Positions 9,153 to 18,294 of a stretch of DNA of 64,000 nucleotides are shown here, piece after piece. The translations under genes and the position numbers were made by a program. The notes below the pieces were generated by a model. The model was not told the DNA's origin. It ran no database searches and saw only the letters and a program-made list of their open reading frames with translations. Positions within the stretch are counted from its first letter, which is position 1. Each line of letters opens with the position of its first letter. The stretch covers positions 1,612,001 to 1,676,000 of the forward strand of contig CP025323.1 of the NCBI GenBank assembly GCA_004014935.1, given 5' to 3'. This DNA is from Saccharomycopsis malanga. Its lineage: Eukaryota > Ascomycota > Saccharomycetes > Ascoideales > Saccharomycopsidaceae.

Positions 9153-11717
9153 ATGCCAGACAGAGGGTCTATACACGAGGAGCATCCTCCTAGCTTAGTT
9201 TTTGATGATTCTGGACTAGACGATGATGAGATGTATCATGAGCACCATCCACTTAGCCATGTTGAAGGAGAAGAAGAGGAAGGCCCGGTGGAGGACGTGG
9301 AGGACGTGGAGGACGTGGAAAGCCTTGGAGATGGCGTGGGAGCAGTCGAAATCGGCTCTTCCAAAGGAGTCGATGTGAAGAACGTGCCCCAGTTTTTAGA
9401 CGAAAATGACCATATGAGATCTGCCAATTATTCGTATCTTGAGGACAGAATGATCCAGGACCATGATGCCCGGTTGACGGCAGTGAGCCATGCTGGAACG
9501 CCTCCTGCTGGGGTGTTGACGGCAGCCAGCACGTCTGGTCCGGGCAGTGTGAAGAAACTCTCGCGCAGGGCTTCTCTGATAGAGTATCACCATCCACCTC
9601 CGCCGCCCAGATCTCCCCTGGTGCACAAATCCGAAGGTTTTGAGCGGCCTGTGAAGCCTGTGAAGCCCAACAAGGCCTCAGACCCCAGCTCGTTGCTTCC
9701 TGCCAGTCTTGTGGGCATCAAATCCGGTGATTCTTCGAGAATTGCCGATGCTTTGAAAAGCACCTCTTCAGAGCTGATTGTCAAGTATAAAAGCATTGAC
9801 TCGGACTATGCTGACGATGCTCCGATATCTCCTGAGTTGATTGAGATTCTAAACGACGTGAAGCTCAGCTTGGATCTCCGTGACCGGTACCAAACGTTGT
9901 CCAAACAACGCGAGGACCAAAATCCCAAGAATAAAGACGACTGGAAGATATATCCAGAGCCTCCGCACCGTGCCTGGAACCCTGAGGCCAAACAGTTCAA
10001 TAAAGAACAGCCAAAAGTCACTTTTGACCATGATGAATTCGACTTCAGTTGCATCGAAATCCCCTCTGATGACTCCCAAGTAGACTTTTCTTTGACCGAG
10101 TCTGGTGTTTACCAGATTTACGACACCAAGTTTGCAGTCGGTAGCGAAAGAAAAGCGTTGGTGCAAATCCCATCGTTGAAAGAATATTACATAGATTTGG
10201 AGAAGATTATTGCAATATCATCAAACGGACCGGCAAAATCCTTTGCATTCAAACGGTTGCAATACTTGGAAGCAAAGTGGAACTTGTACTCTCTATTGAA
10301 TGATTACCAGGAGACCGCAGCTTCCAAGAAAAACCCTCACCGAGACTTCTACAACGTCCGTAAAGTCGACACCCATGTGCATCACTCGGCCTGTATGAAC
10401 CAGAAGCATCTATTGCGTTTTATCAAGAAGAAAATCAGAACGTCCCAGCAGGAAAAGGTGATTTTCAGAGATGACAAGGTGCTTTCGTTGCATCAGGTGT
10501 TTGAATCTCTAAACTTGACAGCTTACGACTTGAGCATCGACAGTTTGGACATGCATGCTCATAAAGACACGTTCCATCGGTTTGACAAGTTCAACTTGAA
10601 ATATAACCCCATAGGCGAGTCGCGGTTGAGGGAAATCTTTCTCAAGACAGACAACTACATCAAGGGCCGCTATTTGGCAGAGATCACCAACGAAGTGTTC
10701 TCCGATTTGGAACAGTCAAAGTACCAGATGGCTGAGTACAGAATCTCGATTTATGGCCGGTCCATTCTGGAATGGGAGAAGCTTGCTGCCTGGGTTGTGG
10801 ACAATAAGGTCATTTCCCATAACGTCCGTTGGTTAATCCAGGTGCCTCGTTTGTATGACATTTACAAGAAAAACAGCTCTGTAGCCAATTTCGAAGACAT
10901 CATCAAGAACTTGTTCCAGCCTTTGTTTGAAGCAACTAAATATCCAAAAAAATACCCAAAAATCCATGTCTTTTTGCAAAGAGTCATTGGCTTTGATTCG
11001 GTTGACGACGAGTCCAAAATCGACCGCAGAATCCATAAAAAGTTCCCTTTTGCCAAACACTGGAGCTTTGAACAAAACCCTCCTTATTCCTACTACTTGT
11101 ATTATCTCTATGCTAATCTCACCTCGCTCAACCACTACCGTGCCAAAAGAGGCTTCAACACCTTTGTCCTAAGACCTCATTGTGGTGAAGCTGGCGACCC
11201 AGAACATTTATGTTCTGCGTTCCTTGTAGCTCAAGGTATATCTCACGGTATCTTGCTCAGAAAACTCCCATTTGTTCAGTATTTGTATTATTTGGACCAA
11301 ATCGGTATTGCCATGTCCCCTCTATCTAATAATGCCTTGTTCTTGACTTATGACAAAAACCCATTCCCAAACTACTTCAAAAAAGGCCTCAACATTTCCT
11401 TGTCTACTGACGACCCCTTGCAATTCTCCTACACCAGAGAACCCTTGATCGAAGAGTACAGCGTCGCCGCCCAAATCTACAAACTCTCCAACGTGGACAT
11501 GTGTGAATTGGCCAGAAACTCTGTCTTGCAAAGTGGTTTCGAAAGACAGTTGAAGAAAAATTGGATTTCCGAAAACGTTGGTGCCCCAGGAATAGAAGGT
11601 AATGACTTGGAGAAAACTAACGTTCCTGACATCAGATTGGCTTACCGGGAAGACACCTTGGCTAATGAACACGAGCTTATCCAGAAATATACAGAAAATG
11701 CTTATAGAACCGTTTGA
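9153..11717 (+). CDS. AMD1: AMP deaminase
   Basis: The 854-aa product is the cytosolic enzyme converting AMP to IMP plus ammonia in the purine nucleotide cycle. The first ~270 residues are acidic and Pro/Ser-rich, the poorly conserved regulatory extension typical of fungal AMP deaminases. The C-terminal two thirds are the metal-dependent TIM-barrel domain. KVDTHVHHSACMNQKHLLRF holds Zn ligands His408 and His410; HCGEAGDPEHL is the His/Glu active-site motif; SLSTDDPLQF holds Asp753-Asp754. The fungal signature NKVISHNVRWLIQVPRLYDI is intact. Length compares well with S. cerevisiae Amd1 (810 aa). The ATG chosen is the first in frame. An ED-rich tandem (VEDVEDVEDVE) occurs near residue 47. Confidence 0.95.
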   Translation: MPDRGSIHEEHPPSLVFDDSGLDDDEMYHEHHPLSHVEGEEEEGPVEDVEDVEDVESLGDGVGAVEIGSSKGVDVKNVPQFLDENDHMRSANYSYLEDRMIQDHDARLTAVSHAGTPPAGVLTAASTSGPGSVKKLSRRASLIEYHHPPPPPRSPLVHKSEGFERPVKPVKPNKASDPSSLLPASLVGIKSGDSSRIADALKSTSSELIVKYKSIDSDYADDAPISPELIEILNDVKLSLDLRDRYQTLSKQREDQNPKNKDDWKIYPEPPHRAWNPEAKQFNKEQPKVTFDHDEFDFSCIEIPSDDSQVDFSLTESGVYQIYDTKFAVGSERKALVQIPSLKEYYIDLEKIIAISSNGPAKSFAFKRLQYLEAKWNLYSLLNDYQETAASKKNPHRDFYNVRKVDTHVHHSACMNQKHLLRFIKKKIRTSQQEKVIFRDDKVLSLHQVFESLNLTAYDLSIDSLDMHAHKDTFHRFDKFNLKYNPIGESRLREIFLKTDNYIKGRYLAEITNEVFSDLEQSKYQMAEYRISIYGRSILEWEKLAAWVVDNKVISHNVRWLIQVPRLYDIYKKNSSVANFEDIIKNLFQPLFEATKYPKKYPKIHVFLQRVIGFDSVDDESKIDRRIHKKFPFAKHWSFEQNPPYSYYLYYLYANLTSLNHYRAKRGFNTFVLRPHCGEAGDPEHLCSAFLVAQGISHGILLRKLPFVQYLYYLDQIGIAMSPLSNNALFLTYDKNPFPNYFKKGLNISLSTDDPLQFSYTREPLIEEYSVAAQIYKLSNVDMCELARNSVLQSGFERQLKKNWISENVGAPGIEGNDLEKTNVPDIRLAYREDTLANEHELIQKYTENAYRTV

Positions 11718-12048
11718 TAGCATTGCTCTTTTAGCTATTAGTGAAATTGATATAATGGATTCTCAATAAATGGTTCGTTTGGTTTACTTGCTTTGTATTA
11801 GATTAAGAATATTAGGCCCGGTGGCTATGCAAAATGCTTTTTACAATGTGCATTAGAATAATTGCAATTACGTAGTGAAATGGCGTAAAATATTATCAAC
11901 TGTTGTTGAATTTGTACTATGTATTTGGTCAAGCAAACCATTCAGAGATTTATAAGAATCATCTCAAGTGTTATAACATTACAGATAGTCAATATTACTT
12001 TGGTGTGTCTTTTCCTAACAGTGGAAATAAAAAGATTGCGCAGTAGAA
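11718..12048. other. AMD1 3' flank
   Basis: About 330 bp of AT-rich DNA after the AMD1 stop. I see no gene or RNA in it. Confidence 0.4.
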
Positions 12049-12241
12049 TTTATATTTCGAGCCCAATACACATCAATTTGATATATGCACGCTAGTGACT
12101 TGGTAAAACTCAATAATATCCTGTTAATCATAATCTTCTCACCCGTGTTCCTGTTCGAGTGTACTATCTACTAATTCATCCTGCCAGGTCTTTTCTCTTC
12201 TTCGAGAGTACTGGCCACTGAGCTATACGGCCCAGTGGCCA
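12049..12241 (-). mobile_element. SINE copy d
   Basis: Read on the minus strand it begins GGCCACTGGGCCGTATAGCT, has two copies of the AGAAGAGAAAAGACCTGGCAG-type module, then GAACAGGAACACGGGTGAGA. There the B box and ~170 bp of body are missing, and the sequence continues AGATTATGATTAACAGGATA to ATTGGGCTCGAAATATAAA. The deletion joins two short GGGT words. It lies just 3' of the LINE relic. Confidence 0.75.
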
Positions 12242-12479
12242 CAAGTTTGTTTATAGCTTGAATAAAAGAGAAACAACAAATTGTAATAAAAATATAGAAT
12301 CAAAGATAAAAGGTAAAAGGACAGAATAAAAATTAAAGATGTTAGGCGTAAAAAAATATATAAAAATAGGCTGAGTACAAGTTTGGGCTTCTTATGTTGG
12401 TACAGATGATACTACTTGTATTGAGTATCTTGTAACCATTTACCTATAGGAGAGCAACGTTTCAACTATCATAGAGTCT

Positions 12480-13935
12480 TTGATGAAGTTCAGGGACCAT
12501 GTCTGAGTTTATGTCGTGTTCTTCTTGCTCATTTGTCCATTTTCTGCATGTGAGTAGGTGATCATGCTTTGGATCTTGATCTCCAAAGTCCTGACAAGTT
12601 GTATCACGGAGCTTAACTGGTTTTGAAGATGTGAGGAAAGTCCAGAGAGCAACTTTTCTGGTGATTGTAACATGCGGGTCAGAAATTTCACGTTTGAATT
12701 GTTCTACCTTTTCTTGTCATTGTTGTATCATTATATTACGATAACTTGATACCCGGTGATAATGTGCTTGTCTTGTTCTTTTTCGCTTGGTTTTCTGTTA
12801 TCTGTTGGCGTGCTTTTCCAACTTTTGTTGCATCCTTTCGGTCTTAATTTATAAGGAGCATATTTCCCAAGTTTGAAAGAGCTTTCTGGCCTGCAATCTT
12901 GACTCTAGTGGCATCCGTGCTGCAATTTCCAAACATTTGCGTATTTGATTGTCTTGATGTGTCACAAGTCTCACAGTTTTGTCCAGCATGCATTTTTTCC
13001 TGTATATGTTACCTGCTGGAATTACTGACTCAATATTGATCAATTTTTGTTCTGTTGGTCGCTCCAAGGGTTTCCATTCAATACCATAGCTGATGATTGG
13101 CTTCATACAAGCTTTATGGGTCTTGTTTGTGTGTTTGTCGCCCAGGCCGGTTGTCAGGATTGTAATTTTGGTCAGAAAGCACTGGCAATCTTCTTAGCCC
13201 ATTGATTACAAACTCTCAAAGCTATAGTGCTAGCAATTATAGTGGCATCTTACGTAAGGTATAAGCTCCAACTTTGACATTCTTGTGCCTTTTACATGTC
13301 TGCCAGATACTACATGAACAATAGTGGGACTCCACAGTCAGCACTGATAATTTTCTTGCTAAGTTCCATTGATTTTGAGTTGTCTTGAATTGTGTAGTGT
13401 GCTCACATTTCCAAAGACGTTCTCGCTGTCTATAATCAGTGTCCCTGTTGACCACTTGGCCTTTTCTTTTCTTTGCTGACAATAATCCACGTTTTTGATC
13501 CGTGACGGCCACCTGTTGTACAAGTCTTGCTCCAAACTGATTTAAAGGGAGGGTGTTGGCTGTTGATAGTTGGTTTTGTACGATCTTTTCAAACGTTTTC
13601 GCCATAGTGTTTATGAGATGGAGGCAGATTGAATTATCTGAACAACGAAATACTAAAATTTTATGCCAGTTATTGATCGGTCTGTAGGCTTTTGGTAATG
13701 TTTTCCCGGTTTTTGGGATAACTACTATCAAACAGCGTTTACATGGGTCTTCACTTAGGCATCATAAATGTCTAGTAGTTGGTCCCAAAACCATTCAACC
13801 CTGTGTTTGATTCTTTTATTTGTAATATTGCGTCTGGCCCAGTTTTGATAGAACAAATGCAGAAAAAGGATCATTGAGAAACTGGGAAACCCCCATTCTT
13901 TTCAAAGCCTCCTACCACTACTAATGGATCATTTA
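12480..13935 (-). pseudogene. Broken LINE (non-LTR retrotransposon) relic
   Basis: Minus-strand frames keep a 5'-truncated LINE ORF2 in the expected order. Near 13735-13800, FWDQLLDIYDA is followed by VVIPKTGKTLPKAYRPIN (the LINE RT palm start). TMAKTFEKIVQNQLS and LPLNQFGAR follow at about 13540-13620, then GTLIIDSENVFGNVS in another frame at about 13440. At 12849-13106, MKPIISYGIEWKP resembles the post-RT region, and near 12560-12600 DPKHDHLLTCRKW is reminiscent of the C-terminal Cys/His knuckle. Several stops and frame changes separate these blocks and the endonuclease part is absent, so the copy is dead. The family is probably Tad/I/Jockey-like rather than L1, but this is uncertain. It ends right beside the PRCC-like gene. 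Confidence 0.75.
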
Positions 13936-13949
13936 TATATAATACACGG

Positions 13950-14879
13950 TCACCATCCGTACTTTCCTCTAGTATTCTGTCTGGTCTGTTTCTCTTTTTT
14001 GAATTTCTCTTTTAGCAACTCGCTATTTGTCTCGTCGTTGGCAAATCTAATTAGCGAAGAAAGCTGGTTCTTACCATGCGCATTAAACGTTTTAATGGCT
14101 CCACGGTTAGCCTTTGTAGGGTCGACGGCAGCCAACTCGCCGGTTTGAAGAAGCTCATTATTCTTCTGGTAAAAATCGTCTACGTTAAACTCTAAAATTT
14201 TGGAACTCTTGGGTATTTCCTGGTTTTGGAACCTTGCAGTCTCGCTGGCCTTTGGAGAAGATGCTTTATTTGTTAAAGTGTCAATTTTAGCAGGTTTTGG
14301 TAGCTCTACATTAGTAACAGATCCTGTTGTGTCATTTCCTCGATAGTGGCTTGTGGATATATTGGAAAATAAAAGATCTTCATCAATAGTAAGTGTCTTT
14401 TTACTACGAGGCAGGCTCTTCATTACTTTATTCTGTTTCTTCTTACGAAGCATCCAACTAGGAAGAAACGATATTGATGAGACACTACTCTGTCCATTTA
14501 CTGAAGAGTTGATACCATTGCCATTATTCTCATTGAAATTATCATCTTCATCATTGAAATCATCTACATCATCACCATTACTCAAAATACTAGCTCCATT
14601 AAATTGATTTTTTATTGCTCCTCCAAGCACACCTGTTCGGTGACTTATTGAAGAAGACATGATTCCTTCCTCGTCTTTACTAACAAAAACAGATTTCTTC
14701 CCTCCTTTATTCTTGGGAGGAGGCAATATGGAAGCAATACTGTTGGTTTCAATTACTGAAATTTTGTTATCCACTATTTTCGAGTTTACATTGGCCAATT
14801 TCTGTCTTTTTGCCGTCAAAGTCTCCTCCTCACTCTCACTTTCACTTCCAGTCGACAGATACCCCACTAAGTTACTCAT
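13950..14879 (-). CDS. PRCC-like nuclear protein
   Basis: The best start is the ATG at 14879, giving MSNLVGYLSTGSESESEEE, which matches the human PRCC start (MSLVAYASSDESEPDE); an upstream in-frame ATG at 14933 would add 18 residues. The product is about 309 aa. It is Ser/Asn/Asp-rich and probably disordered, with a basic KKSLPRSKKT-type patch. The C-terminus (NQLSSLIRFANDETNSELLK, then KQTRQNTRGKYGW) matches the PRCC domain end (QLSSLI...R.QTQAKYGF). In animals PRCC is a splicing-associated nuclear protein that binds MAD2L2. In fungi it is poorly studied, so only a nuclear, splicing-linked role is inferred. S. cerevisiae has no obvious ortholog that I know of. Confidence 0.75.
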   Translation of the reverse strand: MSNLVGYLSTGSESESEEETLTAKRQKLANVNSKIVDNKISVIETNSIASILPPPKNKGGKKSVFVSKDEEGIMSSSISHRTGVLGGAIKNQFNGASILSNGDDVDDFNDEDDNFNENNGNGINSSVNGQSSVSSISFLPSWMLRKKKQNKVMKSLPRSKKTLTIDEDLLFSNISTSHYRGNDTTGSVTNVELPKPAKIDTLTNKASSPKASETARFQNQEIPKSSKILEFNVDDFYQKNNELLQTGELAAVDPTKANRGAIKTFNAHGKNQLSSLIRFANDETNSELLKEKFKKEKQTRQNTRGKYGW

Positions 14880-15020
14880 ACTCGCTAGTCCAAAGTTGTT
14901 GGTTCCTTTCTTGTTGCCTCTATAAAAGAACATTACTGTAATACTTGCAATTAAGCCTTAACTACGACACCCCCAACTTGCTACGCGCGCGTTAATATAA
15001 TATATAATATATGAAAATGG

Positions 15021-15281
15021 CATCACTGGGTAGGACAGATAGTAATCTCAGAGAACAGAAAAAGACCTGGCAGGGTAGGGCAGCAGAATGTGGTCTCAGC
15101 AAAGAGAAAAAGACCTGGCAGGACAGTTTAGCATACTCTTGGAAAAGAGAAAATCACCTAACAGGCTCAATGGTGAGAAGATTATTAACAACAGGACATT
15201 ATTGGGTTTCACCAAGTCCCTTTAGACATAGCGTGTATACGAAACTAACTTTTACTGGGCTTGAAATAAGTCATTATTTAA
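15021..15281 (+). mobile_element. SINE copy e (three-module, B-box-less type)
   Basis: The head is degenerate (CATCACTGGGTAGGACAG). Three successive purine-rich modules follow, each close to GAGAAAAAGACCTGGCAGG. Then come CACCTAACAGGCTCAATGGT, AACAGGACATTATTGGGTTT, CATAGCGTGTATACGAAACT and the 3' end TTTTACTGGGCTTGAAATAA. It directly precedes long repeat copy B1. Confidence 0.75.
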
Positions 15282-15288
15282 TATGCCT

Positions 15289-16125
15289 ATATGTAATGTC
15301 TATTTTACCAGGTGGCCAAGTTGGATGATCTATCATGCGCCACCACGCCCCACGCAAAACAAGTGTGGCGTTCCTCACTTTGGGTTTTGGGACTCGATTC
15401 GCGCTGTTGACGTTTTGAAGTAATTGTTAAACGTTTTATTGAATTAAATTAGTGCTGTCCAGGTTATTGTGAATGAAAAAAAGTATAGTAATATTTTGAA
15501 TTTTTGTACTATATTATAGTACTATTTATAATAAAAATTTTTAGTTTCACGAACAAATTTTTGATATAACCGAAAATTGACGAAAAGTTGATTCTTTCAA
15601 GTGATATTCTATAGTCTTTACAGCAAACAAAGCTGTACAAAAATTATATTCCTACACTCCTTAAATCCTAGAGCTTTATACCATGTAGGTTGTTTTGAGA
15701 TTTGGCGTTTAAATTTTAGTTAATAATGAGAAAGTTTTATTTTGTCGAAATTAACACATAATTTGTTAAATATTCTTTTTCTTTAACCCTTAAAAGAGTG
15801 TGTTTCTTTGTTTCTAAACATTATTCCATAGTTTTTGATTGCTTTTAGATGGTTTTATATTAGACGGAGAATGTGTGAAAACGTAATTGACAATATAAAA
15901 AGATATAAGAAGTCGAAAATAAAGGAGAAAATAGAGACCTAAATAGCGCTTAGAATGGTGTAACACCTAAAAAGGTTATTGAAGGTTGTAGACAGTAGTG
16001 TAGACTCACAAGAACAACTAAACAAGTGGCTATGAGTACCAAGAGCCAATAAGAAATGGTAAAATGAAACAAGGAGATTAATTGAAAGCAGAATGAACAT
16101 AGAACAATGGGATGTAATGTATTTA
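15289..16125 (+). repeat. Long repeat family B, copy 1
   Basis: It begins with a tRNA-like segment (CCAGGTGGCCAAGTTGGAT; later GTGTGGCGTTCCTCACTTTG and GGGACTCGATTCGCG). It then shares the AT-rich body with 36702-38160 and 61024-61872, for example TTGTTTTGAGATTTGGCGTT and AACACATAATTTGTTAAA, and a right part matching copy 2 (AGGAGAAAATAGAGACCT; AATAAGAAATGG...AAATGAAACAAGG). Compared with copy 2 it lacks about 600 bp internally. No coding frame is evident. Confidence 0.75.
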
Positions 16126-16843
16126 ATTGATCAAGCCATAGAACTAAAGGCAGTATTTAACTTACCACCAATAAAAAAATCACATATATATATCCAGTTA
16201 TTTGCAAGTTGATTGTTTTAATGATAAATGCTGTTTACTGTGTTCAAATGGTTTCAATTGGTAAAGATGTGGTTCATTTAGTATAAATACAAGAGTTTTA
16301 TGAGTACTTGTCATAATATTTCCAATGGAAAGGATGCTTATCTAGTGATTTCTTTCAAATCACTTGATAATTTGTACAGAGTAACGGGAGAATTGTGTTA
16401 AAATGATTAAAATTCCGGCCATATATTCGTTCAAGTCTATTATAAAGCAATAAATACAGATGTTAGACTGGTAAAATCCATTTTCACAGATAAATCAAAA
16501 CCTGATAATAGACGGGTCTGAAGATTGTATTTATGATATCAATGATGAAGGTTAACCAAGCTGACTTCATGTTTTGAAACCATTGAAATAGTTGCCAATG
16601 ACCAATTAATTGTCCAATACTCTGATTAAATACAAAAGATCTCGATATCTGGTGTTATATATAACACCAGTAGTGATTTCGATTTGTATTCCCTATTGTG
16701 ATTTTTAAAATGAATTTAGCAAACTCTACAACAATAGTCTTCAAGGGAAAGATGGCGACCATATACACTTGTAAACACGACATAGAAGCAAAACTTTGGG
16801 CTTAACTAACAAACGAATTTCACTGTATTTGGTTAGTGAAAGA
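16126..16843. other. Intergenic region containing a 22-bp perfect palindrome
   Basis: No gene is seen. At 16649-16670 there is a perfect palindrome whose left half is CTGGTGTTATA. Confidence 0.5.
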
Positions 16844-16900
16844 TAATAATAATAATAATAATAATATCTTATATTTCAAGCCCAGTACATATCAGTTACG
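16844..16900 (-). mobile_element. SINE copy f, 5'-truncated tail
   Basis: On the minus strand it reads GTAACTGATATGTACTGGGC, TTGAAATATAAGAT, then (ATT)8. The flanks carry TGAAAGAT (left) and TGGAAGAT (right), a possible target-site duplication. Confidence 0.75.
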
Positions 16901-17016
16901 TTGGAAGATTGTAAAAGACAGCAAAATAGGATATCTTATGTGAAGGAAGGAAAATATTGAATGTCTAACAATTATCGAGTGATTATTTTACAAAAATGTC
17001 ACAAATGACGAATGTC

Positions 17017-17634
17017 TCATGAGTAGTAACGAAACACATAGTAACCGCAGGACATGAGGCCCAAGAATAGCAAAACGATAGGTACAGGGCTCTGGAATCT
17101 AGTAGAGAAGCTTCGTTTGAATCCAGTTAAAAACAAAAGTATAGAAGTGGTCAAGGCCAATTTGAATCCCCATGGATTTTTATTCCAGTTTAATATACCA
17201 GCTATTAAAAACAAAAGAGAGAAAGTTATACCTGCAATCAATGAAGGTAATGAGCTTTTCACTTTATAACCTACAATTCCGCCTAAGAATAATAGAAGAG
17301 CCATGACAAAACCAAAAGGGATTTCGATGATCTCGAACAATTCCAAAGCAAACACGGAAAGATACGCTAGCAAGGAAACAGCAATGATTATATGTTTGAT
17401 ACGTTTTCTTCGAGCCTTATTCCACATCTGAATATTGCAGTTTCTATCATGTTGATGTAAAGCATTGATGTCTCCTATAAGACTTTCAAGATCAGCATCG
17501 GATTCCGTAATGGGCATATAATCATTTATCTGAGCCAACTGTTCTGCTGACCCGGTGACTGGATTCTGGTACACTTTGAAACCATGGCTGGGGCTACTGC
17601 TGTTCAGCAATAGAGGAGTAGACTCGTCAGCCAT
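17017..17634 (-). CDS. TMEM14-like four-helix membrane protein
   Basis: The 205-aa product has a soluble N-terminus of about 85 residues (begins MADESTPLLLNSSS), then a basic stretch (KARRKRIKHI) and four or five hydrophobic segments. GGIVGYKVKSSLPSLIAGIT followed by LLTSILLFLTGFKR-like spacing resembles the TMEM14/UPF0136 family (GGxxGYxKxGSxxSLxAG...F..S.K.MPAG). TMEM14 proteins are small (about 100 aa) inner-membrane or ER proteins; TMEM14C aids protoporphyrinogen import in mammals. The long N-terminal extension with an acidic-Leu-like ESTPLLL motif is unusual and would suit an endosomal or vacuolar membrane. The substrate is unknown. It is divergent from SPE2. Confidence 0.65.
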   Translation of the reverse strand: MADESTPLLLNSSSPSHGFKVYQNPVTGSAEQLAQINDYMPITESDADLESLIGDINALHQHDRNCNIQMWNKARRKRIKHIIIAVSLLAYLSVFALELFEIIEIPFGFVMALLLFLGGIVGYKVKSSLPSLIAGITFSLLFLIAGILNWNKNPWGFKLALTTSILLFLTGFKRSFSTRFQSPVPIVLLFLGLMSCGYYVFRYYS

Positions 17635-18294
17635 TATTCAAACGTCTATATATAATGATATATAATAGTACTAACAATTGTCATTGGGGATCATTCCGTT
17701 TTTACCCAAAATGGAAACGGTTAAAAAATGAGTCTACAAAATCAACTCAAAATGACAATTATTACAAACCGTGATTTACTACAAAGCTTGAGCTATTGTA
17801 GTTGTATTCATTGTAAGATTATAAAAGAGCCTCAGTATTGTTATTATAAAGCCATTTATATGTAGATTGTGCATTAGTGAGTTCGTACTTGATGGAATGT
17901 TCTAAGAAAATTCCACGGTGATATGAAAATTTCGCATCCAATTTTTCATGAAATTTCTCACTTAATTAACCCTATAGAGACAAGAATCATAATACGTTTG
18001 ATTTATACACCTTATAGCAATTCTATTGGAAAGCCATATAGTATTGTTGGATATCCATTTTACCAGCCAAAGAAGGAGTCTGCATATAACGAGCATCAAC
18101 TTTCATGACAAAGGAAGTTTCATTATTGATTTCTCGCCCTGCCAAACCTAGATAACACCCGTTAAACATTCTTCAAATCTTGTTAAAAGGTGTAAACTTC
18201 TCCATATCTTGTTGATAGGTTTGTAGCTCTTCATATCTTGTTAACAGGTTTGTAGTTCTTCAACTGGCCAATTCTCCTCCTATTACTTGCTGAA
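17635..18294. promoter_or_regulatory. Divergent promoter and SPE2 leader with candidate upstream ORF
   Basis: This 660-bp region separates the TMEM14-like gene and SPE2. An ATG-started 61-codon frame (17923-18108) lies in the sense direction 186 bp before the SPE2 ATG. Three near-repeats of ATCTTGTTRAHAGGTKTGTA occur at 18175-18260. SAM decarboxylase mRNAs in other eukaryotes carry regulatory upstream ORFs, but here the frame is only suggestive. Confidence 0.35.
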
